Source of the DNA: Prorocentrum cordatum
Taxonomy: Eukaryota > Sar > Dinophyceae > Prorocentrales > Prorocentraceae
Assembly (NCBI GenBank): GCA_963575745.1
Contig: CAUYUJ010014771.1
Location: forward strand, 88,501-152,500
DNA length: 64,000 bases
Direction: 5' to 3'
A model generated the notes under the pieces. The model made no database searches. It was not told where the DNA came from and was given only the letters and a program-made list of their open reading frames with translations. Each line of letters begins with the position of its first letter. Position 1 is the first letter of the stretch. Positions 43,861-54,537 of this stretch are shown piece by piece. Both the position numbers and the translations under genes were made by a program.

Positions 43861-44038
43861 CTCCCAGATGGGGTCGGCGCAGATGGGGTCGGAGGATCGC
43901 CCCGCATCGCTTATGCATCGACGAAGCGGCGCGATGTGGAGCTTGAATTTCTCCACGCTGATGGCGCCGATGCATTGGCGATGCAATAGCGATGCGGCCC
44001 GATCCTCTGAACCCATCTATGCGGACCCCATCTAGGAG
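43861..44038. mobile_element. MITE-like foldback, ~60-bp terminal inverted repeats
   Basis: The left arm (43,861-43,920) begins CTCCCAGATGGGGTCGGCGC. The reverse complement of the right end (44,038 leftward) begins CTCCTAGATGGGGTCCGCAT. Pairing continues through GATGGGGTCGGAGGATCG, CCGCATCGCT and TGCATCG. The 55-bp centre has its own small hairpin GTGGAGCTTGAATTTCTCCA plus C. Non-coding. Confidence 0.9.
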
Positions 44039-46237
44039 GCTTCTATCCCTCGCCCACCCTTCCTATCCTCCGGCCTCCCCTTGCCCATCCCTCGCCCCCT
44101 GCCCCATCTCAGGCCACGGCGCGGGAGGCCCCGAGCAGATGCAGGCGCTTGTGCCCGTCGCCAGCCCGAGGGCGACCCGCGACAAGATAGAATCCGCTCA
44201 TATAGTGATTGTCTGGGCAACGAGAGCTACCTGAGGCGTTACAGAGAGGGCCTCTCCTTCGAGGATCGGAGGAATTGGCATTTGTTTCTCGGCGGGAGGC
44301 GGCGGAAGGCCGGCGGAAGGCGGCGGAAGCAAACCGCTGGTGGAAGGCTGGCGGAAGCCGGCAGAAGTGTCAGGCTGGTGCGTCCCCAGTTTGAAAACCT
44401 TGCGGGAATTTCTAGTTTGATGTTGTTGTTCCGAGATCCGCTTTTCCGTTCGAACGTTTTCAGAATTGGTCGCGCGTCAGGCGTGGTCAGCAACCGATCA
44501 CCGTGGGCATCGTTGCCTCTTCGTTGTCTGCCCTCTTTCTTTGTTCGAGTGCGTCGTCCTGCCGACGCCGCGACGGTGAATGTGCGAAGTTCCAGAGACA
44601 GTGCAGGCACGGAGAGACGCTGCGAAATCACGAAGGAGAGGTGCAATGAAAACCGTAATGAAAACCCAATGGGAATTCAGTGACAAACTGAAAGAAAATT
44701 CGGTGAACAAATCGTGTCAAGACAAGTATTTTTGTCATTGGTGTTGGTGGCTTTTTCTTTGAGGCCCATCGAGGGACTTTTCGCGGCGCCCCCAGTGGCG
44801 ACGGGGGTTTGAATTTTCATGTCGTTCTCTCGTCGACTTGCCTGGCTGTTCAGAGGAGTCGCATTCTCCGTATATTCGGATCTCAACTACAATGCGGTAT
44901 TTGTCTGGTAGGACGGAGCATTCTTGCCGTTGCAGCCATCGCGATAGGGCGCCCGCCGCAAATGCGGTCAACGCGCTTGTCGGAGGCGCTGGCAAAGCCC
45001 CATAACAAAAATCAGGGTACATCTGCGGACACCGCCAGCCTGAGAAGTGAGCATCGGCCGGCGGAAGCCGGCGGGAGTAAACATCGGCCTCCCAAGAGAT
45101 GGCAAGATTTTTTGATTCAGGGTTTCGGGAGCACGCCATTTACATGAGATGTCCACCGACTTTGACCAGGTCCATCCTGGGCCCACCCATGATCTGTGCA
45201 TACGCCTCCCTGGCCAAGCCAGGAGCGCGTACACACCGATCCTGGGCGCAGAATGGATTCGACAAGGGTCGGCACACACACACACACACACACACACACA
45301 TCTAGAATCATATTCACATGCTCATCTGTCCGAGGGCGTGAAGGATTGAAGCACAGGCTTGCGTGGGACGTCCTCGAAGTTCTTGCCGACCGTTGGCACC
45401 GCCCGAACATACTGATACTATGTGTGCGTCGGCCCCTGCAAGGGCGACGCGTGCGACAAGAACTAATTTAGTAGAAGCTCCTTGGTGGACGCTTTCTGGC
45501 CACACCGCACGGGAAACGGTATACTACAAGATGTTTGTGCTACATGTTTGTGAGTTTATACCTTGACGTGCCACCGTAGGGGTATACATTTTCCAGCCGC
45601 CCGGGGGGCAGGCGTCCCCGAGGGCGGAAAAGTTCATGATATACCGTTCTTCGCTCCCTAAGGGATGTGGGATCAAAACGTGGAATCAAACAGAGGGGGG
45701 AACAGCCGTCAAGCCTGTGCAGGCCCAGGGGTCATCCATACATGCATCTCGCGGATCCTTCGACATCGAAGTGCGAAGGAAAAACGCATAAGCGTAAGGT
45801 AGGCTCACGCGTCGATGGCGCGCCGGTGACGCCGGCGAAGGCGTTCAAGGTTGCATTATGCGACGCGGAAGCACCGAAGGACACGGTAACGCCACTGGAC
45901 CCGACGGAATTCAATTTTGAGCCATCGGGGCCGCGATCGATTCAAGGTTGAACGATCGACGTGGTTCTCAAAAACTTTTGCGCGCGCCATAGCTGACAAG
46001 GCGCTGTACCTCGCCTTCTGGATACTCTTCTTGATGATCCTCCCCCTGAGGCGGGTTTCTCCGCGGGCGCCCCCTCCTTGGTGGAGCGTCAGGTCTATTA
46101 TCCCTCCTTGGCGGGGCCCTTGGGGTTCTCGTATCAGGGGGGCGAGGGCGTCGAATGTCGCTAGGGCGAGCACCGCTGGAGCGCGCGCGCGAATGTCCGA
46201 GTGAATGCCTCCGGGCGCGACCGCGGCGTAGCAGACG
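44039..46237. other. no recognised gene; CGGAAG and (CA)n repeats
   Basis: CGGCGGAAGGC-type repeats at 44,290-44,370 recur as GCCGGCGGAAGCCGGC at 45,058. A (CA)n run lies at 45,272-45,300. 45,585-45,660 has a hairpin-like CCGCCCGGGGGGCAGGC. From 45,850 to 46,200 the minus strand may continue the gag remnant described next, but frames are broken. Confidence 0.3.
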
Positions 46238-48643
46238 TTAGTCTTCAGCTTCCCACTCGTCGTCATCATCGTCCGAGCGGTTCGCGCGTGCCCAGACTCG
46301 ACGGCTTGCTGATCGCCTCTGGCGGCTGGGGGACCGCCTCGCGGCCGCAAATGCAAACTGATGTTTTTCGTTGTGGCCGAGTTCGTACTGAATGCGTTCT
46401 GACAGGTCGCCAGCATCTCGCGGGTGTCCCCGCAAGGGATCGCCGCCATATAGTCCCATGTTTGTCGGGCTGCCAATTGCCTGAGGATCAAGCATCATTT
46501 GTGTTTCGTCTGTCGCAGGAATTGCGGCTTCTGAATCCGCGGGTGCCCCCGCCATATCTTGATCTACTTCGGCGGGCACATGGGAGTTCCCGACAAATTC
46601 GACGCGCGCAGGTTGCCCCGCGATGGGTGTGCCCAGCCAGTCCGCCAGATTGATCTCATTGTCGCCAGTAAATATCTCCTCGAAGAGCTCGTCGGCGCAA
46701 TTCTCGAGGGACATACTGGCACTCAAATATCTGGCAGCCATGGAGTTAACAACTGTAATTGAGCTGTCGGCAGGGTCGGCCACTGCGTTTCCCAATCGCC
46801 ATACTGTACGTCCGGGCCGATTTGAGCCAAATGCATCGACGGACCTCTGCCTCCCCCATCGCCCTGAGGGCATTCACGGCGAAAATGTTGCGTGCTATGG
46901 CAGATGTGACATTCCATTGTTCTGCCGTTGGCGTATTCGGGTTACCCCGACGTCCCTTACTGTTTCCTGACGTGCGCCTGCGATTCCTGCCTGCACCCAG
47001 GAATAATTCTGCGTATTGCGGCCCAGTTAAGGATGCCAGGAAACCTAACATACCTCTGCCATGCAGTCGCCGTCGTTTGCCCTTACCCTTGCCTCGACCC
47101 TTACCCTTTCCCTTATGTGCCCGTCGGATAATGCGTCGTGCCTTGCCATCTGCGTTTATGTTTCTGATATCCTAGAAACAGCCATTGAGCCTGCTGTTCT
47201 TCCGTAAGATACGTGGGCATGTCGGAATAGTCTAGGGCGTTCGCTTCGTCGTCTGATGGCGCGTCTGCGTCGGTTCCAGAGTCAGCGGCCCCTGATACCT
47301 GGCCCAGGAGTCTTGCGACCCCGCGGCCGAACCACCACTGTGAACTAATAGCGTGGTGGTTTGCGTTGGTTGTGGATCGTCGTTCCAGACGTTCGTCGCA
47401 GGTTGCACTGCGTTGGCTTCAGCATGGAAGGTTTCGGCGCGGTGACCGTGGCTGAAGATACCACCAATATTGCCAGGAGTTCGCTCAGCGATGTGAGCAT
47501 ATGATCTCATGTTTGCAAGCAGAGAGTCAAATTGCTGCTGGTCCCCCGGCATATGGTGGTTAAGTGGCTGTAGACGTTGTTGTGCACGCGACACCCCCAC
47601 TCCCCACCCCTACGGCTCTGAACAGGATGACCATCCGAATTTGGAAGTTGGGGATTTCAAACCCTGCCGCTTCAGCCTCATAGCGGGCTATCTCGAAGCG
47701 CGCCGTTGCCTGGTCGATCCGCCCCCCCGCATGGACTCGGAAGTCGATGGAAGCAGTGTCCGAGTTGATTTGGGATTCCTCTTCTCAGTTCTCAAACTTC
47801 GTGCGCAGGAAGAACATAATGTAGGTGGCACCATCAATATGGCGACCACCTATGTTGACGCCAAAATTGATGACTGCTGGGGGAACTCTCATGGCCATGG
47901 TCCGTGCGAGGCCCCTCAGACCGCGCTGGAGTGCTGCAGCTTGTCGAGAGGGCGTCATACTGCCTGTGGCCACGTTGATCCAAGCATGTGCATCTCGAAC
48001 AAATTCGCGGAAAAAGTGCTTGACCGGCCGGGCCCCACTGGGGGCTGGTTGTCCTTGTGTCGTCTTCGCCACGCATGTGTCCCACAGCGCGCCCGATGAC
48101 AATCCATAGGAGACCAAAGGTAGCAACACCAATCCAATGGCCCCGCAGGTCGTGGTCGGATGTGGTTGGCTGAGGTTTGTGGTGTTTTGTTGTAAGCCTG
48201 CGCGGGGGTGGAGGCGGCGCAAAATCGTATCGCACGCTGCCATGCATGGTATCTTCAAGGAAGTTTCCATTTGCAGTAAGTGGGTGGACCTCAGGAGTGC
48301 AGTAGCGCAGGGATGCAGGACTCGAGCGAGAGGCCTCTGCGAGAGCAGAGGTAGCACTGCAAGTGTCCTTGCGGCTGTGCGTACTTATGTATATGTACAT
48401 TCCTCCGCGCAGACCCACTGCACCCTCACGTTCCATCATGTCGGTAGTCCACCAGATAGCGCCGTGAATGGTGTGGAACAGAGCAAGAACTGACCACCAT
48501 AGGCCAGCTCCGCTGCCAAGTTTGAAGGGGGCCGGTAGGCCCGACCAGAACCTGCGCCTTAGGCGAAGCACAGCTCCTGCTCTGATGCATCGTAGTAACG
48601 GTAGCCCCGATCGTGGGAGATCGTCGCGGGAGCGACGGGCCAT
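46238..48643 (-). pseudogene. copia-type gag fragment with CCHC zinc knuckle, frameshifted
   Basis: On the minus strand the first frame opens at 48,643 with MARRSRDDLPRSGLPLLRCI inside the 265-bp repeat. It is followed, across frames, by HFFREFVRDAHAWINVATGS, VPPAVINFGVNIGGRHIDGA, QQFDSLLANMRSYAHIAERT and a CCHC knuckle CHICHSTQHFRREC (46,911-46,870; C-x2-C-x4-H-x4-C). An acidic/basic tail ends DDDDDEWEAED at 46,238. Gag proteins package element RNA into virus-like particles; the knuckle binds RNA. At least three frame changes show that it is inactive. The peptide IAGQPARV with GCGGGGCAACCTGC codons links it to the plus-strand element at 50-62 kb. No protease or pol follows on this strand, so the copy is truncated. 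Confidence 0.7.
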
Positions 48644-48789
48644 CTCAAGCGAAGGATGTTTTCGATCTCGATGGCGAATCGCACACCTCGCACTACGGTG
48701 TAGTTAGATATCGGCGGCCGGCCGCTTGAGCACAAACGGCCGCGGACACGCGCTCGTTACCTGTCGCCTGTATCCCAGCTCACTTTAGA
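48525..48789 (-). repeat. 265-bp repeat with ORF start, left (inverted) copy
   Basis: The reverse complement begins CTCTAAAGTGAGCTGGGATA and includes CGGCCGTTTGTGCTCAAGCG, the start ATGGCCCGTCGCTCCCGCGA and GAGCTGTGCTTCGCCTAA. It matches 62,044-62,312 at roughly 85-90% by eye in the opposite orientation. Here the ORF leads into the minus-strand gag. It may be a long terminal repeat or a 5' leader that contains the start codon of gag, as Ty1 does. Confidence 0.88.
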
Positions 48790-49230
48790 GTCAATATGTC
48801 CCCAGGTGGAATAATATTGCTTCTAATATCGCACAAAACAGCCCAAGGTGGCTCGTGGTAGCCTCCATCATACCTCCAAGATGGTTCCAAGTGGATACGG
48901 AGCTTGCCAAGGACGCCACCGAGAGGCTAACATCCTCCAAAAACCATGGGAGAACAATGAGTTAGTCATTCCTGCCTTTTTCATTACGACTGGCTTCTGA
49001 GGCCTCAAAACGGCCGCAGAGGGCCCCAAGAACGCCCAATAATTTTCAAAGAGCGGCCTAGAAGGGGCCGAACAGGCGATTTTGAAGGCTCAGGCGGAAG
49101 GGCTGGCATCAAGGAGCCCGTTCTTTGATCGAAGTGAAATGGCCCTCAGGGACCCAAAAAGGGCCCCACGAGAGCTCCGATAGGGCCTGAAGAGAGCCGC
49201 GAAGGCTTCAAAAATTGCCAACAACAATCA
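48790..49230. other. no gene; GGCCCCAAGA-type degenerate repeat in second half
   Basis: 48,790-48,990 is unique-looking, lower-GC sequence. 49,000-49,215 is made of GGGCCCCAAGAA, CAAAAAGGGCCCC and related words, like the arrays at 34.8-39.3 kb but more diverged. Confidence 0.4.
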
Positions 49231-49263
49231 GCTGACAATGCGCTCCTGCATAAACGCAAACTT

Positions 49264-49410
49264 TCGGAGGTCCTCGCGGATTTCTTGGACCCACGCTGGG
49301 CCCCCCTCTCTGGCGCGCGGAGCGCGCCAGGGGCGACGCCGGAGGCGCCGCCAGCGGGCCCCAAGTGCCGACCCAAGAAAAGTGCACGGTAGGTTCGCGC
49401 GGCGTCGGCG
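49264..49410. repeat. foldback family 3, copy 2 (diverged)
   Basis: TTCGGAGGTCCTCGCGGATT plus TCTTGGACC resembles the left arm at 30.72 kb. The right side CCGACCCAAGAAAAGTGCAC pairs only around TTCTTGG. The centre has the palindromic GGCGCGCGGAGCGCGCC. Confidence 0.5.
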
Positions 49411-49808
49411 CGGGGGGGGGGGGGCGTCGCGTCGCAAGAGTCGCCTCAAAAACGGGACTTCAAGCGGGCCATCATCGAATAACGGAAGATTACCGAGGTT
49501 TTGTCTGCGCTTGCTTCGAGCATGCCGACCGCGCACCGGCTGCCCCATGAGGCGTTTATCAAGGGGCCCCAACTTCGACAACAAAAAAAACACCATGGGT
49601 CTGGTCTCACGGTGACGGTCGAGGTCGCGCTGCAGACCCGAACAAAGTCCCACGCGCAGAGAAGTTTGACGAGAACGGATGATCAGGCAGTTCAAGACCA
49701 TGAAAGAGCTCGCATCAAACTGATGGGATAATCTTGCTCCTAACCATTACCTGAAAGCATTCGATCGCGAGCGGCGCGCTGGGGGACCCGCCTCGTCCAA
49801 ACAAGAAG

Positions 49809-50741
49809 ATGCGGACCAGCCAGAAGGTGATGGGGCTGCAGGCGATCAGGTCCTTACTGAGGCAGCGGGCCCCACGGCGGCGGCCCCTCCAGGGTCCGAC
49901 GCGGACTGCTCCGGCACGGGCCTCACTTCTGACGCGGACTACACTCGCGACATTGGATCCACCCATAGAGCCTGGCGACTGGACCACGCAGGGTATGAAT
50001 CTCGACAAAGACAGGGTCGTCGTTCACCTCGAACCAAGGACCGCCTGGATAAAAACTTTTATTGAAAGAAGGATCGCAGTTGACTTTTATGACTTGGGCT
50101 GCAAAAGAAAGGCCAATATCACGAACATGGCGCTCAATGTGCCCGGCGAATTGGAGGAGCTCAGCCATGGCAGAGGGCCCGCGCGCATTCAGCCGCGGGC
50201 GCCCGCAGTTCAGCCGTTGACGCCCCCAGGGGCAACGCCGAAGGCACCTCCTCCTGGGTCGAGGACAGGCCAGCTTATAGTTCGATCTCCATCTTCGGAA
50301 TATCCAAGCCAGCCGGAGTCGCCAGGACCTGATCACTTTGCGCCGCCGCCTAAACAGAAGAAGAGAAGCAGCCCGGGCGACCCCAATCCTGGTAGCAGCA
50401 AGCAGCAGAGATCTGCGAGGCAACCTGCTGAGCGACATCGATCCAGAGGACCGGCAGCGGCCGCCGCGGCAGCTGCGTTCCAGGGCGCCAGCGCGCCTAT
50501 TCCAGAGGGGCCCGTGGCCCGTCGTGGCCCTGCGCCTGGCCGGACGCACAGGGCAGGCTGGGCGCCAAAACTGGGGGGGCCATCGAGGGATGCTTCTTCA
50601 TCGAAGGATGTCGCCAAGCAGAAGATATTGGAAACTACATCAACGGCACCGGGGGCAGATCCCAATGTCAAGAAATGCGAGTTCTACGACATTCGCGAAG
50701 AAACGCTAGGACTGCGACATTCGTATTGTTCGAATTCCTAG
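49809..50741 (+). pseudogene. Pro-rich ORF at the 5' end of the copia-type element
   Basis: An open frame of 310 codons with three parts: a basic start, a folded-looking stretch (VVHLEPRTAWIKTFIERRIA, CKRKANITNMALNVPGELEE) and a Pro/Ser/Ala-rich tail with SARQPAERHRS, one of the recurring A-G/R-x-P-A peptides. The ATG chosen by the frame is not conserved by any known family, so the start is open. It precedes the phosphotransferase-like ORF by 130 bp in another frame, probably as the N-terminal part of the same polyprotein. Function unknown. Confidence 0.4.
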
Positions 50742-50871
50742 GGGACCTGTAGGCGCTGGTTCGTCATCAGCAGGCGCCAGCTCGCCAGCAGCGCCTGCAG
50801 CAGCCCATCCAGCAAGAAGGCCTGACCAGCCAGATGCAAGTCCTGCGGCTTAACCTGCTGTTGCTCTTGGA

Positions 50872-51843
50872 ATGCCAGTGGAATGTAGGCAGCACTGGGA
50901 AAAGCTACGCACTGCAAATCGAACGAAGATCAACCCAGCGCACCGGTCTTTTATCGATGACGGGTCTGATCGATGCACTGCGGTCCAGCGCGACATCAAG
51001 GGCGCTGCCGTAATTGCTGATGAAGCAGCTCACGCGCGCCAGGTTGCACGCGACATCTCGCGGAAAGAGCCCGCTCTCAGCTGCGCCTCTGAGAGAAGAT
51101 ATTTGAATAATCTCCTCGAGGAGTTGAGAATTGTTGGAGCAACACTTAACTCCGATGAACAGCGCCACTGTTCAGAGTGGCTCGCCACAGCTACTCGTCG
51201 CAAGCCGTTTCATCGCAACCATCTTCCCGATTCGTTCTTGTCAGCGCCATTTTCTTTCGACGAGCGCGGTGGCTGGGTGAAGCTCTCGGAGTTGCTCAAC
51301 AACTGGCCGCCCAAGGACCGCGAGCACTGGCACAAACGCCACCAGAAGACTGTCTGGCGGTGCCTCAGTAACCGCCATCAGGCATATCAGGCATTGATGG
51401 TGCTGGATTTGATTGGCATGGTCGACGACGCCAGCATGCAGAAGAACAGGCTCCAGGTCAAGAAGTGCAAGCTCGCTAGCGAGACTCGTCCGACGTATTT
51501 TCTGCGAAGCAATGGGCATCGCAGCCTTGGCATCAAGTGCCCTGAGTCTTTATACAGAAGGATACCTGACTTGACATCACCAGGGGCGCCTTGCTATTTT
51601 ATGCATGGTACCAAATGGGTCAATCTCCCGAACTTACTTCATGTTGGGCTGTCATGCCGCGCTGATGGCATTGTCAATGAAAGGGGCAGACAGTTTGTCC
51701 ATGTATGCCCATATCTACCTGGAGATAACAGGGTTCAGTCCGGCCTGCGCGTCGATTCCGAAGTATTAATTATGGTAATTTGTGAAAAACCGTACTTCGC
51801 GACAGAATTGCATTTTGGCGTTAAGCAAGTGATATCATTATGA
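50872..51843 (+). pseudogene. Tpt1/KptA-like (RNA 2'-phosphotransferase) domain in a retroelement
   Basis: The frame has 323 codons. Residues 132-143 (RGGWVKLSELLN) match the winged-helix start of Tpt1/KptA. FLRSNGHRS (210-218) matches the second conserved Arg region, FMHGTKWVNLPNLLHVGL (243-260) the HGT motif, and FVHVCPYLPGD (275-285) plus VQSGLRVDSEVLI (288-300) the last conserved block with Arg293. Tpt1 enzymes remove the 2'-phosphate left by fungal/plant-type tRNA ligation, using NAD+ and an Arg-His-Arg-Arg set. The expected His after the first Arg appears as Arg110 (ATRRKP), and the frame ends before the usual C-terminal VLxxG segment, so this copy may be inactive. It lies between the Pro-rich and gag-like regions of the copia-type element. 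Homology is by motif order; no search was possible. Confidence 0.7.
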
Positions 51844-52238
51844 CGGCGTGCCGGGAAGGCAGAATCCCGCCGAGCCACGTCGCCCAGCGCGCAGGCATCC
51901 TGCCGAACACGGCTCAATGTGTATATGATCGAGTGGGACATGTGTAGATGAATCTTTTGTACATAAGGGACAACGAGCAGCGAAATCTGCGCGCTGACAA
52001 TTCCTTTCCAGACTGTATATATATACATATATATATATATGATATTCCATATGATGCATCGTCTTTGAAGAATTTGTTTATACCAAAGACCCCCTACAAC
52101 CTGAAGTGCCCCGAGCCGACGCCCATGCAGGGAGTCGAGTTCATTGCGGTATTCATACAAGAGGGATACCAAGCGGGGGCACCTGCAGGGGGATCAGATG
52201 GATCATGGATTTAGGCCCAGAGCGCGGGCGCGTCTGGC
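51844..52238. other. linker with (TA)n microsatellite
   Basis: A (TA)n/TATACATATA run at 52,016-52,041 sits in AT-rich sequence. No frame stays open across it. It separates the Tpt1-like ORF from the next coding part. Confidence 0.5.
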
Positions 52239-54198
52239 ATGACGCCCAACGGGATCACGCCCAACGACGGGTTGTATGCCAACGACCCGCGGCGTGCTCG
52301 GACGCAACAGTTGCCGGCACCTGCGAGGCAACCTGCTTCGTTCGCGCCCATGAGCAGGGCTGCAACTCCACGTGGCGCCCCAGAGAGCGCCGGGGGCACC
52401 GAGAGCTTGCAGGCGAGGTTCCAGCGCATTCGGATGGACCCATAGCTCTACCAGGCCTTACAGGCGACATCGCTGTTCGCATCACCACGCCCACTTGAGG
52501 GGCAACCTGCTTCCTCTGACCGCGAAGCTGCCCAGGGGATTGAAGTCTTGATAGGTCAGCAAAAGTGGATGCACAGGCAGATGCGCGAGGCCGCGCAGAG
52601 TATGCGCCCTGACGGCATCGACCTCCCGAGCGCCAGCTGGACACCCCCATGGGAGTTCATTCTGGATCCAAATCCGTCGCCGGATAATCACACTAGGTAC
52701 GGGTATGTTCCAGCGTTGTTCAGCCACCCGACATGCGATCCAACGGCTGCTGAGCGACCTACAGCACCACCGATGGATGCGCCGATGTTCCCTGACTACC
52801 ATGCTCAGGTGACGGGCAATCCTCGCGTGGGAACGCAGCCGGATAACCCGTATTTTCGGGCGACAGCCGACGACTTCTACCATCAGTCTCAGCTGACACG
52901 CAGCTCCGGATACGAGCCTGGCGCACTGGGCCAGATACCTCATTGCGGCTATCTGGCCACACCCATGGACCCTGATGCGATGCAGCAGGCTCCTGGCTTG
53001 GTGGCGCCGTCGTCCGCGGGGGAGTTGCGCCCGGAAATCCGAGTCATCCACGAGGCGCAGCAGGCCAACCTCGCTATGCAGCTAGCCCGCCAGCGTCGCA
53101 ACCAGGAACTGCAGGCAGGCTACTCCACTTTCCGCGGGGATGCGTGCTTTCAATCTGGCAGCGCTTGCAGCTATGCAGCAGCCATCGGCCCCACCGATCC
53201 AGTACGAGTTTGTTGAGTCCACCCTGGAGCGCCAGACGCGTATCAGGCCATCGGCAGCACCGCCGGTCATTAGTGACGGTGACTTTAACAAGTGTGCCAT
53301 TCGCCTGGTCAACTTCTTTCATCATGACAAGGTTTGGCGGCTTCAGGTCGGCCGCATATTTCATGCACAATGCTGGGATCGAGTGGCTCATGCACATGTG
53401 GATCGGCAGCTGGCAGGTGCGTTGGAAGGTGCCGCGAGTGATGCCCCTTCTGCCATTTGCAGGGCTGTTGGTCTCATCGCAGCTGAGTTTCACTACGCCC
53501 TAGCCGAAGACCAATCTGCAGCAACTCGTCGTGAAGAGATACTCCGTGGGGCCAACGAGCTGAGGGACCTTCGAAGAGCTCAACCACATCACGGCGATGG
53601 TGACAGACAACGCGGCAGCTGCGGCAACTACACCTGCGGGGCAGCCTGCGTCATCGTCCAGTGCGGCGCAGGCGGCAGCAGCCGCCGCGCCTGCCACAGA
53701 TACGCCTATGCCATTAGTAGCTGAATCAGCAAGCAATGCAGGGACGCCAGCCGCGATAGCACCTGCGGCGTTACCTGCCAAGGCTCCGTGGCTGAGGCGC
53801 ATGGTGAGAGCCACTGAGAGAAGTGCACAGTGGCTCCAACTATCACATGCACACATGCCCTACGGGAGTTACATCCGCCCGCCCGCGCAGCCAGCGTAGG
53901 ACGGAAAACCCGGCAAGCGCACGCAGCGGCAACAGTGCCATATCAGAGCGCGACATGCTACACATTTTGTTGATGGTGAGCACAGGCGGACAGGTCGCCA
54001 TGCGCGCCGATGAGGACACGTTCATGAATATGCCGCTCTCATCTGCACAACACCCTCACATGCATGACGAGTGCCCGTGTGCCTGGATCTTCGAGAAGAA
54101 CCCCATCGCAGAGGAAGAGGCCCGCGGGTACATGAACGTCTCCACGTCCCTGACGAGAAAGGATTGGGTGTTAGAGCAGAGGCATCGTAAGGGCCTGT
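52239..54198 (+). pseudogene. copia-type polyprotein, gag-like/linker region
   Basis: Coding character runs through four frames. Frame one, 52,239-53,110, carries a TAG at 52,443-52,445 and WMHRQMREAAQSMRPDGIDL, then EIRVIHEAQQANLAMQLARQ. Frame two, about 53,140-53,460, has PIQYEFVESTLERQTRIRPS and NKCAIRLVNFFHHDKVWRLQ. The next, 53,597-53,899, has TTPAGQPASSSSAAQAA. The last, to about 54,190, has RDMLHILLMVSTGGQVAMRA and HMHDECPCAWIFEKNPIAEE. No zinc knuckle is seen here. Several AGQPAS-type linkers occur (52,323; 52,497; 53,636). Position before the protease suggests gag or a gag-pol linker. Confidence 0.55.
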
Positions 54199-54537
54199 GT
54201 GGGACTACGTTGTCCGAAGTACCAGGTATATTCCGAGAGCGCCAAATTGGCCCCGGCTGCGAACAGTGGGACCATGGTGGACGGAATGCTGACGATCCTG
54301 CTGGACATCGGCAGCAACGTCAACATCGGTCTTGAAACGGCACAGATATTCGAGCGTGTGTCCCGTTGCCACTGGCGGGACATCAAGAAACTGAATGTGA
54401 CGAAGAGGCTTTACGTGTCGGGAGTGGGACATGGTGCCGCTGTCTGCGATAATCTGTGCACTGCAAAATCGCATGCAAGGAGAAAGCAGATCCTGCGGAG
54501 AAGCCCGCTATGTCAAGACGGACGCAGACTGAGCTAA
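54199..54537 (+). pseudogene. retropepsin-type aspartic protease of the copia-type element
   Basis: The frame contains SGTMVDGMLTILLDIGSNVN, where D-I-G-S at 54,304-54,315 occupies the place of the catalytic D-T/S-G of retropepsins. It is followed by a hydrophobic strand region and KRLYVSGVGHGAAVCDN, corresponding to the flap/second part. Ile in place of Thr/Ser after the catalytic Asp is unusual and may inactivate it. The downstream motif LPAILGLRSM (54,560-54,590), the usual 'LPxILGxDxL'-like end of such proteases, is in a different frame. Confidence 0.65.

Noticed and set aside
46810-46840. GATTTGAGCCAAATGCATCG, resembling an inverted spliced leader
   Set aside because: Only TTTGGCTCAAA-like similarity, and it lies inside the minus-strand gag coding sequence (HLAQIGPD).
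50715-50745. GTTCGAATTCC as a tRNA T-arm
   Set aside because: No acceptor stem or anticodon arm could be folded around it, and it lies in the end of a coding frame.
53500-53856. 118-codon minus-strand Ala-rich ORF
   Set aside because: It is antisense to the AGQPAS/Ala-rich linker of the plus-strand polyprotein.
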